Below are positions 53,301 through 62,527 of a stretch of 64,000 bases of DNA, in pieces. The stretch comes from Cryobacterium zongtaii (GTDB lineage: Bacteria > Actinomycetota > Actinomycetes > Actinomycetales > Microbacteriaceae): contig NZ_PPXD01000007.1 of assembly GCF_002909375.1 (NCBI RefSeq), positions 451,378-515,377 on the forward strand, given 5' to 3'. The number at the start of each line of letters is the position of its first letter. Position 1 is the first letter of the stretch. A program made the position numbers and the translations under genes. The notes beneath the pieces are model-generated. The model saw only the letters and a program-made list of their open reading frames with translations. It was not told where the DNA came from and did not search any database.

Positions 53301-53911
53301 GGCTTGAGCTGCCGGCGGATCTCCCCGGCGAGGTCGCTGAGCCTGGTGAGGTTGGTCTGCATGGCCTCGAGCTTGCGCACGGTCTTTTCCTTGCGGCGAC
53401 GGTGCTTGAGGATTCCGGCGGCTTCCTCGATGAAACCGCGGCGTTCCTCCGGGCTGGCGCGCAGCACGGCATCCAACTGGCCCTGGCCGACGATGACGTG
53501 CATCTCCCGGCCGAGACCGGAGTCGCTGAGCAGCTCCTGCACGTCGAGCAGCCGGCAGGTGCGGCCGTTGATGGCGTACTCGCTGCCGCCGTTGCGAAAC
53601 AGGGTGCGCGAGATGGTCACCTCGGCGTACTCGATGGGCAACGCCCCGTCGCTGTTGTCGATCGACAAGATCACCTCGGCGCGGCCAAGCGGTCCCCTGG
53701 TGGAGGTGCCGGCGAAGATGACGTCCTCCATCTTGCCGCCACGGAGCGTCTTCACCCCCTGCTCGCCCATCACCCAGGCCAGGGCGTCAACGACGTTGGA
53801 CTTGCCGGAGCCGTTGGGACCCACGACGCAGGTGACGCCGGGTTCGAACGCGAAGGTCGTCGACTGCGCGAAGGACTTGAAACCTTTGAGGGTGAGGCTC
53901 TTCAGGTACAA
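50372..53911 (-). CDS. smc: Chromosome segregation protein SMC
   Basis: The 1179-aa protein has the N-terminal head with VVGPNGSGKSNVVDALAWVM, long coiled coils, a hinge in the middle (about residues 510-660; the region LEADLAGIRGLVAEV starts it) and the C-terminal head with LLSGGERSLAAVALLIAI and FYIMDEVEAALDDANL. It loops and condenses DNA with ScpAB. Length and order are standard. Confidence 0.97.
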   Translation of the reverse strand: MYLKSLTLKGFKSFAQSTTFAFEPGVTCVVGPNGSGKSNVVDALAWVMGEQGVKTLRGGKMEDVIFAGTSTRGPLGRAEVILSIDNSDGALPIEYAEVTISRTLFRNGGSEYAINGRTCRLLDVQELLSDSGLGREMHVIVGQGQLDAVLRASPEERRGFIEEAAGILKHRRRKEKTVRKLEAMQTNLTRLSDLAGEIRRQLKPLGQQAQVARQAQQIAATVRDARARLLADDVIVLRRALDAHGRTESERHSERLVVQEQLDHNQVRVRRLEDAQVGDAVDIARRTAFALESAQERLRGLYTLANQRLALLGTQAEPVERAASVTPQRVEDAAAEVDRLRAGIATAEDAWARARTTTASVRRDLDAVDDEIAAQSALVSRHDLEVSQLAGESDTAASRLAAVRGEVLRQQDALDSARDRLAASRQQLADLDEDADDAANDVDLDEVVDLAQAEVSQAEAEIERLRELLHGQERERDALAARTSALTLALGQKDGSSALLEADLAGIRGLVAEVMSVRPGFERAVAAALGSLADAVAADDRDAAVAAVGHADALHLGRVELVLAGAADAGSAGSAAQPDLSGLPGVVAAHTVVDAPPGVLGLLEGTLIVDDLTAAVAASDALAASGQGSTATIITRAGDVLTAHALRGGSGAAPSKLELVTERDEAAHRLAEVTSLLGIVSGDLGEQRTLLAGARDRSRSAQARLREHNTLAAARADRRNRLTVQVDAAAADFDRLSAAAELASSGVAEAERAARKAAAALDIRRSTPRPILDVTARDALYAELERARETEIESRLQVDTAKERLRGGQARVLSLTRQLESDRAEADAAARRAVLRRRQVDAASAVADALPPVLASVDGAVAQARQRLAVAEAERTSQNDELSTLRRAESELRSRLQAITENVHGLELAIYEKKLQLSALLERAASELGLVEDVLVGEYGPDQLVPADGEASSATPYDREEQRARLAAAERKYARLGRINPLALEEFAALEQRHLFLTEQLTDLTTTRADLMTIIEDIDVKMGTIFASAFEDTQAAFAEVFPVLFPGGSGSIQLTDPANMLTTGIEVSVKPAGKKIERLSLLSGGERSLAAVALLIAIFKARPSPFYIMDEVEAALDDANLGRLLTIFEDLRATSQLIVITHQKRTMEIADALYGVSMRQDGVSAVVGQRIVRETEQAS

Positions 53912-54046
53912 CCCGCTCGTCCTTCCCGCTAAAGTGTCTGACTCAGTCCACGGTACCGGACCGCCGCTCGTTTACTGGGATCTGACCGCCTCGAGATCCC
54001 CCGGGAGTGTGTCAGTTCCGCGACACCGGGTCTAGGCTCTGCGGAC

Positions 54047-55168
54047 ATGGAGAGTCATTCGTTGGGCATCGATGAATTGAGCGTTCCGGCGGCGCCCGGC
54101 GCGACGGGTTGGCCGGAGTTCGTCGCGGCCGTCGACGTGCGCAACCGGGTGGAGGCCCACGCGTACGGCACCGGTGAGCTGGCCCAGTCGGCGGAGGAAC
54201 TGCTGCCGGGCTACCTCACCCCCGAGCACTCTCCTCGTCGGATGTTCGTGGCCCGCGTCGCGGGGGCGATCGTGGGCCGGGCCGCCTACGAGACGCAGGC
54301 GGACCCGTCGTCGGAGTTCGCCTGGTTCACCGTCGAGGTCCTGCCCGAATGGCGGGGCCGGGGCATCGGCAGCGCACTGTTGGACGTCCTGGAGACCCTG
54401 GCCGCCGCCGAGCACCGCAGCAGCAGGGTGATCTACGCGGTTTCCCCGCCCGGCCCCGGCGAACGCCTCGTCCCGCCCACGGGTTTCGGATCGGTGCCGC
54501 TGGCCAACCCCGAGGTGCGTTTTCTGCTGCACAGGGGGTACCGGCTCGAGCAGGTGGAACGCGGCAGCCGGCTGCAACTGCCGGTGGACCCCGCCGTCCT
54601 CGCCCGGCAGCTCAGGGAGGCGGCGGCCCGCGCCGGCGAGGACTATTCGGTGCTGTCCTGGACCGGGCGCACCCCGGAGCGCTGGCTCGAGGACATGGCC
54701 CTGCTGTACACCCGCATGTCGACAGATGCCCCGACGGCGGGTCTGGAAGAGCCTGAAGACGTGTGGAGCGTGGAACGGCTACGCAGCGAACAGGACGCGT
54801 ACGCGGCAGGCCCCGGCCGGACGCTGGTGACCGCTGTCCTGCACCGGCCCAGCGGTCGCCTGGCCGGTTTCACCGAGCTGTCGGTGCCCGGCGACACCAG
54901 CCGGGCCGTGACCCAGGAGGACACACTGGTGCTTCGGGAGCACCGCGGACACCGGCTCGGCATGCTCATGAAGCTGGCCAATCTGCAGAGCCTGGCCCGT
55001 GAGCATCCCCGGCATCCGGCAGTGACCACGTTCAACGCCGAAGAGAACCGCTACATGCTCGACGTCAACGAGGCGCTCGGTTTCGTTCCGATGGGCTACG
55101 AGGGTGCCTGGCGGAAGGTCAGCGCAGCCGCTGACAGCGCGGGCAGTAGTGCGACGAGCGGTTCATGA
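54047..55168 (+). CDS. Tandem GNAT acetyltransferase-family protein
   Basis: The 373-aa protein has two GNAT-like halves. The first holds WFTVEVLPEWRGRGIGSALL (acetyl-CoA loop R/Q-x-x-G-x-G/A); the second holds TLVLREHRGHRLGMLMKLAN and the end LGFVPMGYEGAWRK. The substrate is unknown. Its last 50 bases overlap the end of mutM on the other strand. Confidence 0.88.
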   Translation: MESHSLGIDELSVPAAPGATGWPEFVAAVDVRNRVEAHAYGTGELAQSAEELLPGYLTPEHSPRRMFVARVAGAIVGRAAYETQADPSSEFAWFTVEVLPEWRGRGIGSALLDVLETLAAAEHRSSRVIYAVSPPGPGERLVPPTGFGSVPLANPEVRFLLHRGYRLEQVERGSRLQLPVDPAVLARQLREAAARAGEDYSVLSWTGRTPERWLEDMALLYTRMSTDAPTAGLEEPEDVWSVERLRSEQDAYAAGPGRTLVTAVLHRPSGRLAGFTELSVPGDTSRAVTQEDTLVLREHRGHRLGMLMKLANLQSLAREHPRHPAVTTFNAEENRYMLDVNEALGFVPMGYEGAWRKVSAAADSAGSSATSGS

Positions 55169-56093
55169 ATTTGACCCGCACGAGGTCGGTGCCGCAGCGG
55201 GGGCAGGGCTTACCGTGTTGCCCGTAGGCGTTGAGGCTGTGCGCGAAGTAGCCGGACTGGCCGTTGACGTTCACGTACTGGGCGTCGAAGCTGGTGCCGC
55301 CCTCGGCCAACGCCCGCAGCAGAATCGCGCGGACGGCGGTGAGTAGGCGGCGGGCGCTCGCCGCGGACAGCGTCGCGGCCGGCTGGTCGAAGTGCACCCG
55401 GGCGTCGAAGAGTGCCTCGTCCGCATAGATGTTGCCGATCCCGCTGACGACCTGCTGGTCGAGCAACACCCGTTTGATGCCTGACCTGGTGCGGGCCAGC
55501 GCTCGGTAGAAGGCCGGGGCGGAGAACGCCGGGTCGAGCGGGTCCCGGCCGATGTGCGCCACCTGGCTGGGGATGAGGCCGGACCAGGCCGGGAGCGCAT
55601 CCGCGGTACCGGTGGTTGGCCGGCCTGGGGCCATGCCGGGCCCTGCGTAACCGGCCGACCGGCCGTCGTCGGTGGCCTGCATCGTGTCGACGGCCATGCT
55701 GCCGAAGATGCGCTGGTCCACGAAGTGCAGGGCCAGTTCACCGTGTTCGGGGTTCTGCAGGGTCAGGCGGATGCGCAGCAGCTTTTCCGGGGTCTCACCC
55801 GGGGTACGCAACAGCACCTGTCCGCTCATCCCGAGGTGGGCCACGATGGCCCGGCGCGCGCCCGACCCCGGCGCCTCCCCCGGTGCGACGGCCAGCGGGA
55901 ACCAGAGGAACTTGCCCCGGCGCACGGCGGCCTCGATCCGGGCGCCGGTCACGAGCGCTTCGAAATCGCCGAGCGAGCGGTCGTGGCGACGAAGGGACCT
56001 CTCGTCGAAGATTTCGACACCCGTGATCGCGGCGCCGGACACGGCGGTTTCCAGGCCGGTCCGCACGACCTCGACTTCGGGAAGTTCAGGCAC
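55119..56093 (-). CDS. mutM: Formamidopyrimidine-DNA glycosylase
   Basis: MutM removes 8-oxoguanine. The 324-aa protein starts MPELPEVEVVRTGLE, with catalytic Pro2 and Glu3, has LLDQQVVSGIGNIYADEALF and ends in the zinc finger PCPRCGTDLVRVKF ... YCPRCQ. It starts 3 bp after rnc stop on the same strand. It is slightly longer than usual owing to insertions around residues 140-170. Confidence 0.96.
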   Translation of the reverse strand: MPELPEVEVVRTGLETAVSGAAITGVEIFDERSLRRHDRSLGDFEALVTGARIEAAVRRGKFLWFPLAVAPGEAPGSGARRAIVAHLGMSGQVLLRTPGETPEKLLRIRLTLQNPEHGELALHFVDQRIFGSMAVDTMQATDDGRSAGYAGPGMAPGRPTTGTADALPAWSGLIPSQVAHIGRDPLDPAFSAPAFYRALARTRSGIKRVLLDQQVVSGIGNIYADEALFDARVHFDQPAATLSAASARRLLTAVRAILLRALAEGGTSFDAQYVNVNGQSGYFAHSLNAYGQHGKPCPRCGTDLVRVKFMNRSSHYCPRCQRLR

Positions 56094-56096
56094 GTG

Positions 56097-56774
56097 TCAG
56101 CGGCGCACGGCACGCAGGCGGGTCCACGCCTCAAGCGCCGCGGCCATCTCGGCATGCTTCTTGCTGGTGCCCTCGCCGGTGGCCGTCACGGCGGTGCCGA
56201 CACTCACGGTGGCCACGAAGACTTTGGAGTGGTCCGGTCCGCTTTCGGCGACGGTGTACACCGGAACTCCGGCTCCCAACCGCGCGGCGGCTTCCTGCAG
56301 GCTGGTCTTGGGGTCCATCGAGATCCCGAAGTGGCCGGGGTCCGCCAGCATGGGCTGCAACAGCCGCATGACAAAACGCGTCGCGGAGTCCACGCCGGTG
56401 TCGAGGTAGACCGCGCCGATGAGCGCCTCGACGGTGTCGGCCAGGATCGACGACTTGTCGCGGCCACCGGTGAGGGTTTCCCCGCGTCCGAGGCGCACAA
56501 AACGACCCAAGCCGATACCGCGGGCGATTTCGGACAGGGCGGCCGTGGACACCAGGCTGGCCCGGCGCTTGGCAAGGTCGCCCTCCGGCAGCTGCGGGTA
56601 ATCGCGGTACAGCATCACGGTCACCGCCTGGCCCAGAATCGAGTCGCCCAGAAATTCCAGGCGTTCGTTCGTGGGCAGGCCACCGTTCTCGTACGCGTAT
56701 GAGCGGTGTGTCAACGCGAGTTCGAGAAGACCGGCGTCGACCTGCACGCCAAGAATCTCCTGCAGGGCCGCCAT
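56097..56774 (-). CDS. rnc: Ribonuclease III
   Basis: The enzyme cuts double-stranded RNA. From ATG 56774 the product is 225 aa: MAALQEILGVQVD, LTHRSYAYENGG, the signature NERLEFLGDSILG, DTVEALIGAVYLDTG and a C-terminal dsRNA-binding domain (GTAVTATGEGTSKKHAEMAA). This ATG has GGAG 7 bases upstream and gives the normal length. A GTG at 56876 would add 34 low-complexity residues and is less likely; the region then is a leader holding a perfect hairpin. Confidence 0.95.
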   Translation of the reverse strand: MAALQEILGVQVDAGLLELALTHRSYAYENGGLPTNERLEFLGDSILGQAVTVMLYRDYPQLPEGDLAKRRASLVSTAALSEIARGIGLGRFVRLGRGETLTGGRDKSSILADTVEALIGAVYLDTGVDSATRFVMRLLQPMLADPGHFGISMDPKTSLQEAAARLGAGVPVYTVAESGPDHSKVFVATVSVGTAVTATGEGTSKKHAEMAAALEAWTRLRAVRR

Positions 56775-56815
56775 CGGATTCTCCGGCGCCCCTGTCTGTC
56801 CCCGGGCAGCAGAAA

Positions 56816-56842
56816 CTCCTGCAGCAGAGACCGCTGCAGGAG
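56816..56842 (-). promoter_or_regulatory. Perfect hairpin in the rnc leader
   Basis: CTCCTGCAGC at 56816-56825 and GCTGCAGGAG at 56833-56842 form a 10-bp stem with a 7-base loop, about 42 bases upstream of the preferred rnc start. RNase III is known to control its own mRNA by cutting leader hairpins in other bacteria. Confidence 0.5.
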
Positions 56843-56908
56843 CATCTGTTCCGGGATTTGCGTCAGAACCTGACACGGTTGCGCACCACCCCTTGGTTGA
56901 AGCTCTGA

Positions 56909-57112
56909 CTAAACGTCAGCGACCTTACGGCCCTTGTACTCCATGAAGAGTGCGGTGCCGGCGGCGTCCGTGACGACCTTCGCGCGGTGCGGGAGGCTGT
57001 AGACAACCTTGCCGTTTTCCATGGTCTTCACCAGGGTGGGGGCTTCGGCCTTCCAGCAGGAACGGCGTGAGCGGGTGTTGGAGCGTGATTGCTTGCGCTT
57101 CGGGACTGCCAT
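56909..57112 (-). CDS. rpmF: 50S ribosomal protein L32
   Basis: The 67-aa protein starts [18 protein letters not shown], the typical L32 sequence. Only one Cys is visible ([10 protein letters not shown]), so the four-Cys zinc ribbon of some L32 forms is absent and this is the C-minus type. It lies 2 bp after yceD. Confidence 0.96.
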   Translation of the reverse strand: MAVPKRKQSRSNTRSRRSCWKAEAPTLVKTMENGKVVYSLPHRAKVVTDAAGTALFMEYKGRKVADV

Positions 57113-57114
57113 GA

Positions 57115-57687
57115 CTACTTCTCTTCTCTATCCGGTACAGCATGGATGTGCTCATCCGTGCTGATGCTTTCGGAAGCTTGGAATTCCAATAGTGCGGACC
57201 ATCTCGGATCCTGCACTTCACTCGGTTCGAGTTCAGGGGAAGTGGCACGCCGTTCCCCGGTCTCTGGGTCGAGACCTGGGCAATCCCGCCGGCAAACCGG
57301 CTGGAACGGCAGTGACAACACCACTGCATCCCTGATGAGAGGTTCAAGATCCACGTGGTCATCTTGAACCGCACACTCATAAGCTTCATCAAGAGCGTAC
57401 GCGAAAAGTTCAACAAAATGAACTCGGACAGGCAATTCGATGTCAATCAGGCATCTTCCGCACTCTCCGGCGGCTTTTCCGGTGACATCGGCGGTCACCA
57501 GGATGCCCTCGTGGATGCATTCCAGACGCAGATCGGCCTCGAGGGTGGAGCCGGCTTTCACGGCAACGAGCGCTTCACCGAGGTCGTTGGGAACGACGAT
57601 GTCGATGTTGCGCTCGTACATCGTTCCCGGGCGGTTGATGACGTCGCGAACGTCAACCTTGTACGGGGTCTTCTTGAACTTGATCAC
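57115..57687 (-). CDS. yceD: YceD/DUF177 protein
   Basis: The 190-aa protein has [14 protein letters not shown] and [16 protein letters not shown], the Cys-rich motifs of YceD proteins, thought to act in 23S rRNA accumulation. It always accompanies rpmF. The last 40 residues are acidic. Confidence 0.94.
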   Translation of the reverse strand: MIKFKKTPYKVDVRDVINRPGTMYERNIDIVVPNDLGEALVAVKAGSTLEADLRLECIHEGILVTADVTGKAAGECGRCLIDIELPVRVHFVELFAYALDEAYECAVQDDHVDLEPLIRDAVVLSLPFQPVCRRDCPGLDPETGERRATSPELEPSEVQDPRWSALLEFQASESISTDEHIHAVPDREEK

Positions 57688-57698
57688 AAGGGAAAATT

Positions 57699-59999
57699 CT
57701 ACGCGCCCCCGGGCGTGCCGGTGGCCAGGCCCATCCGGCGCAGTGCCGACGAGGTCAGCGACGTCGGGAACACCAGGGCCCTGGCCCGCTGGATGGCCCG
57801 GGAACCGTGCCGCACGGCGTGAACGACGACATCAAGATCGGCCAGCAGCCCGGCACCCGGGTTCGTTGGCGACCCGTCCCGGCGGGCGTAGTGCGCCTGT
57901 TCGGTGGCCACCAGCATCCGCTCGAGCGCCTCGCGGGCCCGGGGACTGTCGCCCACACCGGGCCTGTCCCGGATACTGTCGGCCAGCTCCCGTGCGGTGA
58001 GGGTGTCGTAGACCTCCAACCCGTGATCCACCGCGGTATCGGACAGCTCACGCCAGGCCAGCACCGCGCCGGCCCGATCCGCTGCCAGAAGGCGCCGCCG
58101 CCGCCGCCGCCGGGCCAGGCGGAACACGCCGGGGGCGAGCAGGAGAAGCAGGACACCCGTCGCCACGAGCCCGATCCGGGCGAGAATGTTGGGCAACTCA
58201 TCCTCCTCGGCCGCCAGAGTGTCCACGGGGCCGCCCTCGAATCCGGGGTTGTCGTTGGCCCGCGGCACGACCGACGGCGCCTCACCCGCGGACGGCGCAC
58301 CGGACGCCGTCGAGCTCTCCGGCGCGGCGTAGTCCGGAACCGTGCCCCGCCCAGGGGTCGGTTCGAAAGGCACCCAGCCGACCCCGACGAAGTAGAGCTC
58401 CGGCCAGGAGTGCAGGTCGTGCGAGTCGACGTTGTACCGGTTGATGCCGTCGACGGCCGTGGCCGTCCGGGTGCCGGGGAGGTACCCCAGCACGATCCGG
58501 GCCGGGATGCCCAGGCTGCGCGACATCAGGGCCATCGCCGAGGCGAAGTGCACACAGTAGCCGCGTTTCACGTCGAGGAACGTGGCGATGACATCGGCCC
58601 CGCCGCCGTCGTACCCCTCATCGACCGGAGCCTCGGTGTCGTAGTTGAATTCACTTCCGCGCAGGTAATCCTGGATGGCCACCGCGGCGTCGTAGTTCGA
58701 CTCCGTACCCGTACTGACGATGCGGGCGGTGTCACCGATGATCCCGGGTGTTCCCATCGGCAGGAACAGACTCGGCTCGATGTCGACGGGGTACCGGGTG
58801 CCGGACTCACGAAGTTGTTCCCTGGTGGGCTGCAGTTCGAGGGACGTCACCGCGTAGCGCTGGCCTATGGTCGTGCTGTCGGTGCTCGAAATGGCTCGGG
58901 TGTCGTTGTTCCAGAACCAGTCCCCGGTGAGCCCATCGACGCTCGTTGCGGGCACGGGGACCGGCAGCATGTCGGTGCGGACCCCGTCGATGTCGATGAT
59001 GGTGTTGGCCTCGGTCCTGGCCACCCGTTGGGAGAGCCCCGGCGGATTCGCTATGGAGTCGACGGTCAGGTCCTCATCGACCTCGACGGCCCTCGGCAGC
59101 CACGTGGTGCCCTTGATGTCATCGAGGGTGAGCAGTGCGAGGTACGGCTGCTCGACGGCCGTTGTGCGGTAGTGCAGCGCGGGACCGGCCTTGGGCCTGC
59201 GCAGGTCCTGGCCGAGTTCGATCATCTGGCTGACTCCGGCACCGAAGAGCGCGCTGTCGGACCGCGAGCCGAAGGCTCCGCCGGAGATCACGGGCGCCGA
59301 CAGGCTGAAGATCAGGGAGCCGACGATGCCGATGGCAGCGATGGCGATGGCTCCGCGTACGGCCCCGGTCGCACCCGTGATCCCTGTTCCGCGCCCGCCG
59401 GCCTGCCGGTTGACCCGCATCCCACGCAGATGCACGTCGATGCGCAGGAGGAGCAGATACGCGGCGGCAGTCGCAACGAGGGCGACCCAGTCCGCACCGG
59501 TGGACACCACAAAACCGGGTACCGCAACGGGGACCAGGGCCGGGATCCCGGCCAACGCGGGCCGGCCCAGACCGATCGCGAGGATGTCCATCAGGATCGC
59601 CAACAGGCCCACTCCCACGGCCAGGAGGAACAGGATGCCGTCCAGCACCTGGGCCGGAGTGCCCTGCGTCTGAATGGAGCGCACCCCGTCAGTGGCCAGT
59701 TCGGTGAAGCGGGCGACGGTATCGCCGGTGGGAACCAGCCAGAGCAGCCCGGTCCCGCCACCGAAGAACAGTGTGAGTAGCACGATGAGCCCACCCGTCG
59801 CCAGCAGCGGCACGACCACACTGTGCACCCCCGCCCGACGCAGCCCTGCCGAACCGACGAGCACGACGCTCGCCACGATCAACAGCACCAACCACCACGA
59901 CGATCCGGCCAGGACGGCGCCCAGGGCGGTGCATCCGGTCATCAGCAGCACCAGCAGCGCCAGGGTGAGCGGCCAGCGCACGATTTCAGTTCTGGTCAT
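57699..59999 (-). CDS. Transglutaminase-like membrane protein (TgpA type)
   Basis: The 766-aa protein has an N-terminal block of about seven membrane helices, an external transglutaminase domain with catalytic Cys in KRGYCVHFASAMALMSR, His in VDSHDLHSWPELYF and a C-terminal helix (LARIGLVATGVLLLLLAPGVF) followed by a cytoplasmic DUF4129-like tail. With moxR and DUF58 genes it forms the common moxR-DUF58-transglutaminase operon of unknown role, likely in the envelope. ATGA overlap with DUF58. Confidence 0.93.
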   Translation of the reverse strand: MTRTEIVRWPLTLALLVLLMTGCTALGAVLAGSSWWLVLLIVASVVLVGSAGLRRAGVHSVVVPLLATGGLIVLLTLFFGGGTGLLWLVPTGDTVARFTELATDGVRSIQTQGTPAQVLDGILFLLAVGVGLLAILMDILAIGLGRPALAGIPALVPVAVPGFVVSTGADWVALVATAAAYLLLLRIDVHLRGMRVNRQAGGRGTGITGATGAVRGAIAIAAIGIVGSLIFSLSAPVISGGAFGSRSDSALFGAGVSQMIELGQDLRRPKAGPALHYRTTAVEQPYLALLTLDDIKGTTWLPRAVEVDEDLTVDSIANPPGLSQRVARTEANTIIDIDGVRTDMLPVPVPATSVDGLTGDWFWNNDTRAISSTDSTTIGQRYAVTSLELQPTREQLRESGTRYPVDIEPSLFLPMGTPGIIGDTARIVSTGTESNYDAAVAIQDYLRGSEFNYDTEAPVDEGYDGGGADVIATFLDVKRGYCVHFASAMALMSRSLGIPARIVLGYLPGTRTATAVDGINRYNVDSHDLHSWPELYFVGVGWVPFEPTPGRGTVPDYAAPESSTASGAPSAGEAPSVVPRANDNPGFEGGPVDTLAAEEDELPNILARIGLVATGVLLLLLAPGVFRLARRRRRRRLLAADRAGAVLAWRELSDTAVDHGLEVYDTLTARELADSIRDRPGVGDSPRAREALERMLVATEQAHYARRDGSPTNPGAGLLADLDVVVHAVRHGSRAIQRARALVFPTSLTSSALRRMGLATGTPGGA

Positions 60000-61411
60000 C
60001 GCGTCGCCGCCGTGTCCTGCCCGGCCTGCGCCCACGCAGCCGCGACCGGTGCCGACGTATCCACCGGCGCGCACTGCCAGCCGGCCTCGCTCAGGCGTTC
60101 GATGGAGTCGGCGCTCATGGTGTCGAACACGAACGCGACGGCGGGCTGGCAGAGGCCGCGCAGGGCGACCAGGTCACGCGTGTCGGCGGGGCCGATATCG
60201 ACGAGAACCGCGAAGGACGGAACCTGACGGCCCAGAGTCGCTGCCGGCCGGTGGCCGAGGCCGTCATCGATCGCGGCGTGGGCCACGCGGTCACGTCGGA
60301 CCACGATCGCCAGGGCATCGACAAGCGCGGGCACGCCTTCCGGACCGGTGAACGAAGCCGGGTCGTCGCCGCGCAGGCCCCCTCGCCGGCCGTTGTCCGG
60401 ATCGTGAGGAACCCTGGAGTCCCCCGCCACTGGCCGCACGGGGAGGAGCTGGCAGGGGCCGAGCTCCACCACATCGAGTCTGAACCCGCCCTCGAGCAGA
60501 TGAACGGCGACGGAAGCGGCCAACTCGATGGCCAGCTCGAATTCGGCGTCGTGCCCGCGGTCGGCGCCCCGCCCTCCGCGGGTGGTGTCGAGGATGACGC
60601 GCGCTTCGGGATGGCTGCGTTGTTCCTCCTGCCGGACCATGATCTCGCCATGCCGGGCGGTCGCCGGCCAGTTGACCCTGCGCATCGGGTCCCCCGGCCG
60701 GTACTCCCTGGCGATCAATTCATCCGAGTCATTGTTGAGATGCCGGACACGCTCATGGCGGGAGCCCTCGCCCCGTGTGATCGACACACCGTTGCCCGGC
60801 AGCGAGGTGACCCTGGGCGTCACGGTCAAATCATGCGGTGCGCCGATCGGCCACTCGCTGTAGGCGAGTCCGAAGGGGTCCGACCGGCCGAGCATCAGCG
60901 GTCCGATCGGATACACCCCCCGCCGGGATGGATGCAGCTGATAGCTCACCACCGCGGTGTCTGCGGCGCTCGAGCGCCCGGCTCGCGCCGGTGCGAGGGA
61001 CCGCAGCGGCTGGCTCGGCGGCACGGTGACGCCCCTGACCGCCGTGTCGCGCCAGCGCAGGCCGAGCAGGGGCGTTGGGGCAAGATTGCGGATCTGGATC
61101 GTCACGGTGGCGCTGGACCCCGCTGTCACGGTGCCGGGCCTGAACGTGCGGGTGACGGACACGCGCACCGGATGGACGAGGACGAAGCCGAGGGCCACTG
61201 TCGGGACCAGAAGCAGCACCCCGGCCACGAACAGGAGGTCGCGTTCGTCGTAGGCCCAGGCGACCGCGAACAGCACCGCCCCGACGCCCAGGAAAACGGC
61301 CCCGCGCACTGTGGGGCGAACCAGTCGGCGGGCCCGGCCGCGTCGCCCGGTCAGGTCCGTCCGGGTCAAGCCTCTCTGCGTCTTGCTCATCTGCGTCACG
61401 TCCACCTGCAT
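59996..61411 (-). CDS. DUF58 protein
   Basis: The 471-aa protein has two membrane helices at its N-terminus (AVFLGVGAVLFAVAWAY, LLFVAGVLLLVPTVALGFVL), an Ig-like part and the DUF58 motif DELIAREYRPGDPMRRVNWP, then a VWA-like fold (ARVILDTTRGG). It acts with MoxR-type ATPases. ATG at 61411; ATG at 61390 is an option. Confidence 0.92.
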   Translation of the reverse strand: MQVDVTQMSKTQRGLTRTDLTGRRGRARRLVRPTVRGAVFLGVGAVLFAVAWAYDERDLLFVAGVLLLVPTVALGFVLVHPVRVSVTRTFRPGTVTAGSSATVTIQIRNLAPTPLLGLRWRDTAVRGVTVPPSQPLRSLAPARAGRSSAADTAVVSYQLHPSRRGVYPIGPLMLGRSDPFGLAYSEWPIGAPHDLTVTPRVTSLPGNGVSITRGEGSRHERVRHLNNDSDELIAREYRPGDPMRRVNWPATARHGEIMVRQEEQRSHPEARVILDTTRGGRGADRGHDAEFELAIELAASVAVHLLEGGFRLDVVELGPCQLLPVRPVAGDSRVPHDPDNGRRGGLRGDDPASFTGPEGVPALVDALAIVVRRDRVAHAAIDDGLGHRPAATLGRQVPSFAVLVDIGPADTRDLVALRGLCQPAVAFVFDTMSADSIERLSEAGWQCAPVDTSAPVAAAWAQAGQDTAATR

Positions 61412-61447
61412 CTATGGCCCATGATGACTCCGATAGTGTGCCGCCCG

Positions 61448-62527
61448 CTACAGGCGGCCCTGCGACCCCGTCGGCACGGGCGTGGCCGCGAGGATGCGCC
61501 TGATCGTCTCCTCGATGAGCAGGGCGCTGTCCTGCGATCGATGGCCCAGTGCCCGGGTGGTGGGCACCAAACGGTGCCCGAGCACGGCGACGGCTAGCGA
61601 GTCGATGTCGTCGGGAAGCACATACTCCCTGCCGTGCAGAGCCGCCTGGGCCTTCGCGGCCCTGATCAGTTGCAGGGTAGCCCGCGGGCTCGCCCCCAAC
61701 CGCAGGTCGCGGTCGTCCCGGGTGGCCCGCACCACGGCGACGGCGTACTCCTTGACCGCCCCGGAGGCGAACACGCTACGTGCGGCCGACATCATGCCCC
61801 GCAGCTGGGGGCCGGTGACCACGGCGTCGATCCTGGCCAGCGGGCTGGTCAGGTCGCGGGAGTCGAGCATCGAGAGTTCGGAGGCCGGGTCGGGGTATCC
61901 CATCGAGATGCGCGCCATGAAACGGTCGCGCTGGGCCTCGGGGAGGGCGTAGGTGCCCTCCATCTCGATGGGGTTCTGGGTGGCGACGACGGCGAACGGG
62001 CGCGCCAGCGGATAGCTGTGTCCGTCGACGGTGACCTGGCGTTCCTCCATGCACTCCAGCAGCGCGGATTGGGTCTTGGGACTGGCCCGGTTGATCTCGT
62101 CGCCGATCACGATGTTCGCGAAGATGGCGCCGGGCTTGAACTCGAACCGCCGCTCGGACTGGTTGTAGATCGACACCCCCGTCACATCCGAGGGCAGCAG
62201 GTCCGGCGTGAACTGGATGCGGCTGACGCTGCAGTCCACGGACTTGGCGAGCGCTTTGGCGAGCATGGTCTTGCCCACTCCGGGCACGTCCTCGATGAGG
62301 AGGTGTCCCTCGGCGAGGAGCACCGTGAGCGCGATCTGCACGGCCGAATGCTTGCCGTCGATGACGGACTCGACGTTGCGCATGATCGCGAGGGCGGCTC
62401 CCTGCACGTCGGCGAGAGCCACGTCGGTTTCACCGTCCCCGTCGATGGCGCTGCGGGATGCCGCACCGACGGTGGTCGTGCCGGCCACGGCCGACTCCGA
62501 GACCCAACGTCCCGGAAATGCGTTCAT
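61448..62527 (-). CDS. MoxR-family AAA ATPase
   Basis: The 359-aa protein has Walker [17 protein letters not shown], Walker [40 protein letters not shown] and the sensor/lid region [17 protein letters not shown]. MoxR ATPases act as chaperones for DUF58/VWA proteins. Its ATG overlaps the coaD stop (ATGA). Confidence 0.95.
   Translation of the reverse strand: MNAFPGRWVSESAVAGTTTVGAASRSAIDGDGETDVALADVQGAALAIMRNVESVIDGKHSAVQIALTVLLAEGHLLIEDVPGVGKTMLAKALAKSVDCSVSRIQFTPDLLPSDVTGVSIYNQSERRFEFKPGAIFANIVIGDEINRASPKTQSALLECMEERQVTVDGHSYPLARPFAVVATQNPIEMEGTYALPEAQRDRFMARISMGYPDPASELSMLDSRDLTSPLARIDAVVTGPQLRGMMSAARSVFASGAVKEYAVAVVRATRDDRDLRLGASPRATLQLIRAAKAQAALHGREYVLPDDIDSLAVAVLGHRLVPTTRALGHRSQDSALLIEETIRRILAATPVPTGSQGRL

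Noticed and set aside
57807..59780. 657-aa plus-strand open frame
   Set aside because: It is antisense to the transglutaminase gene, rich in Gly/Arg/Val/His as expected for the shadow of a high-GC gene, with no domain.
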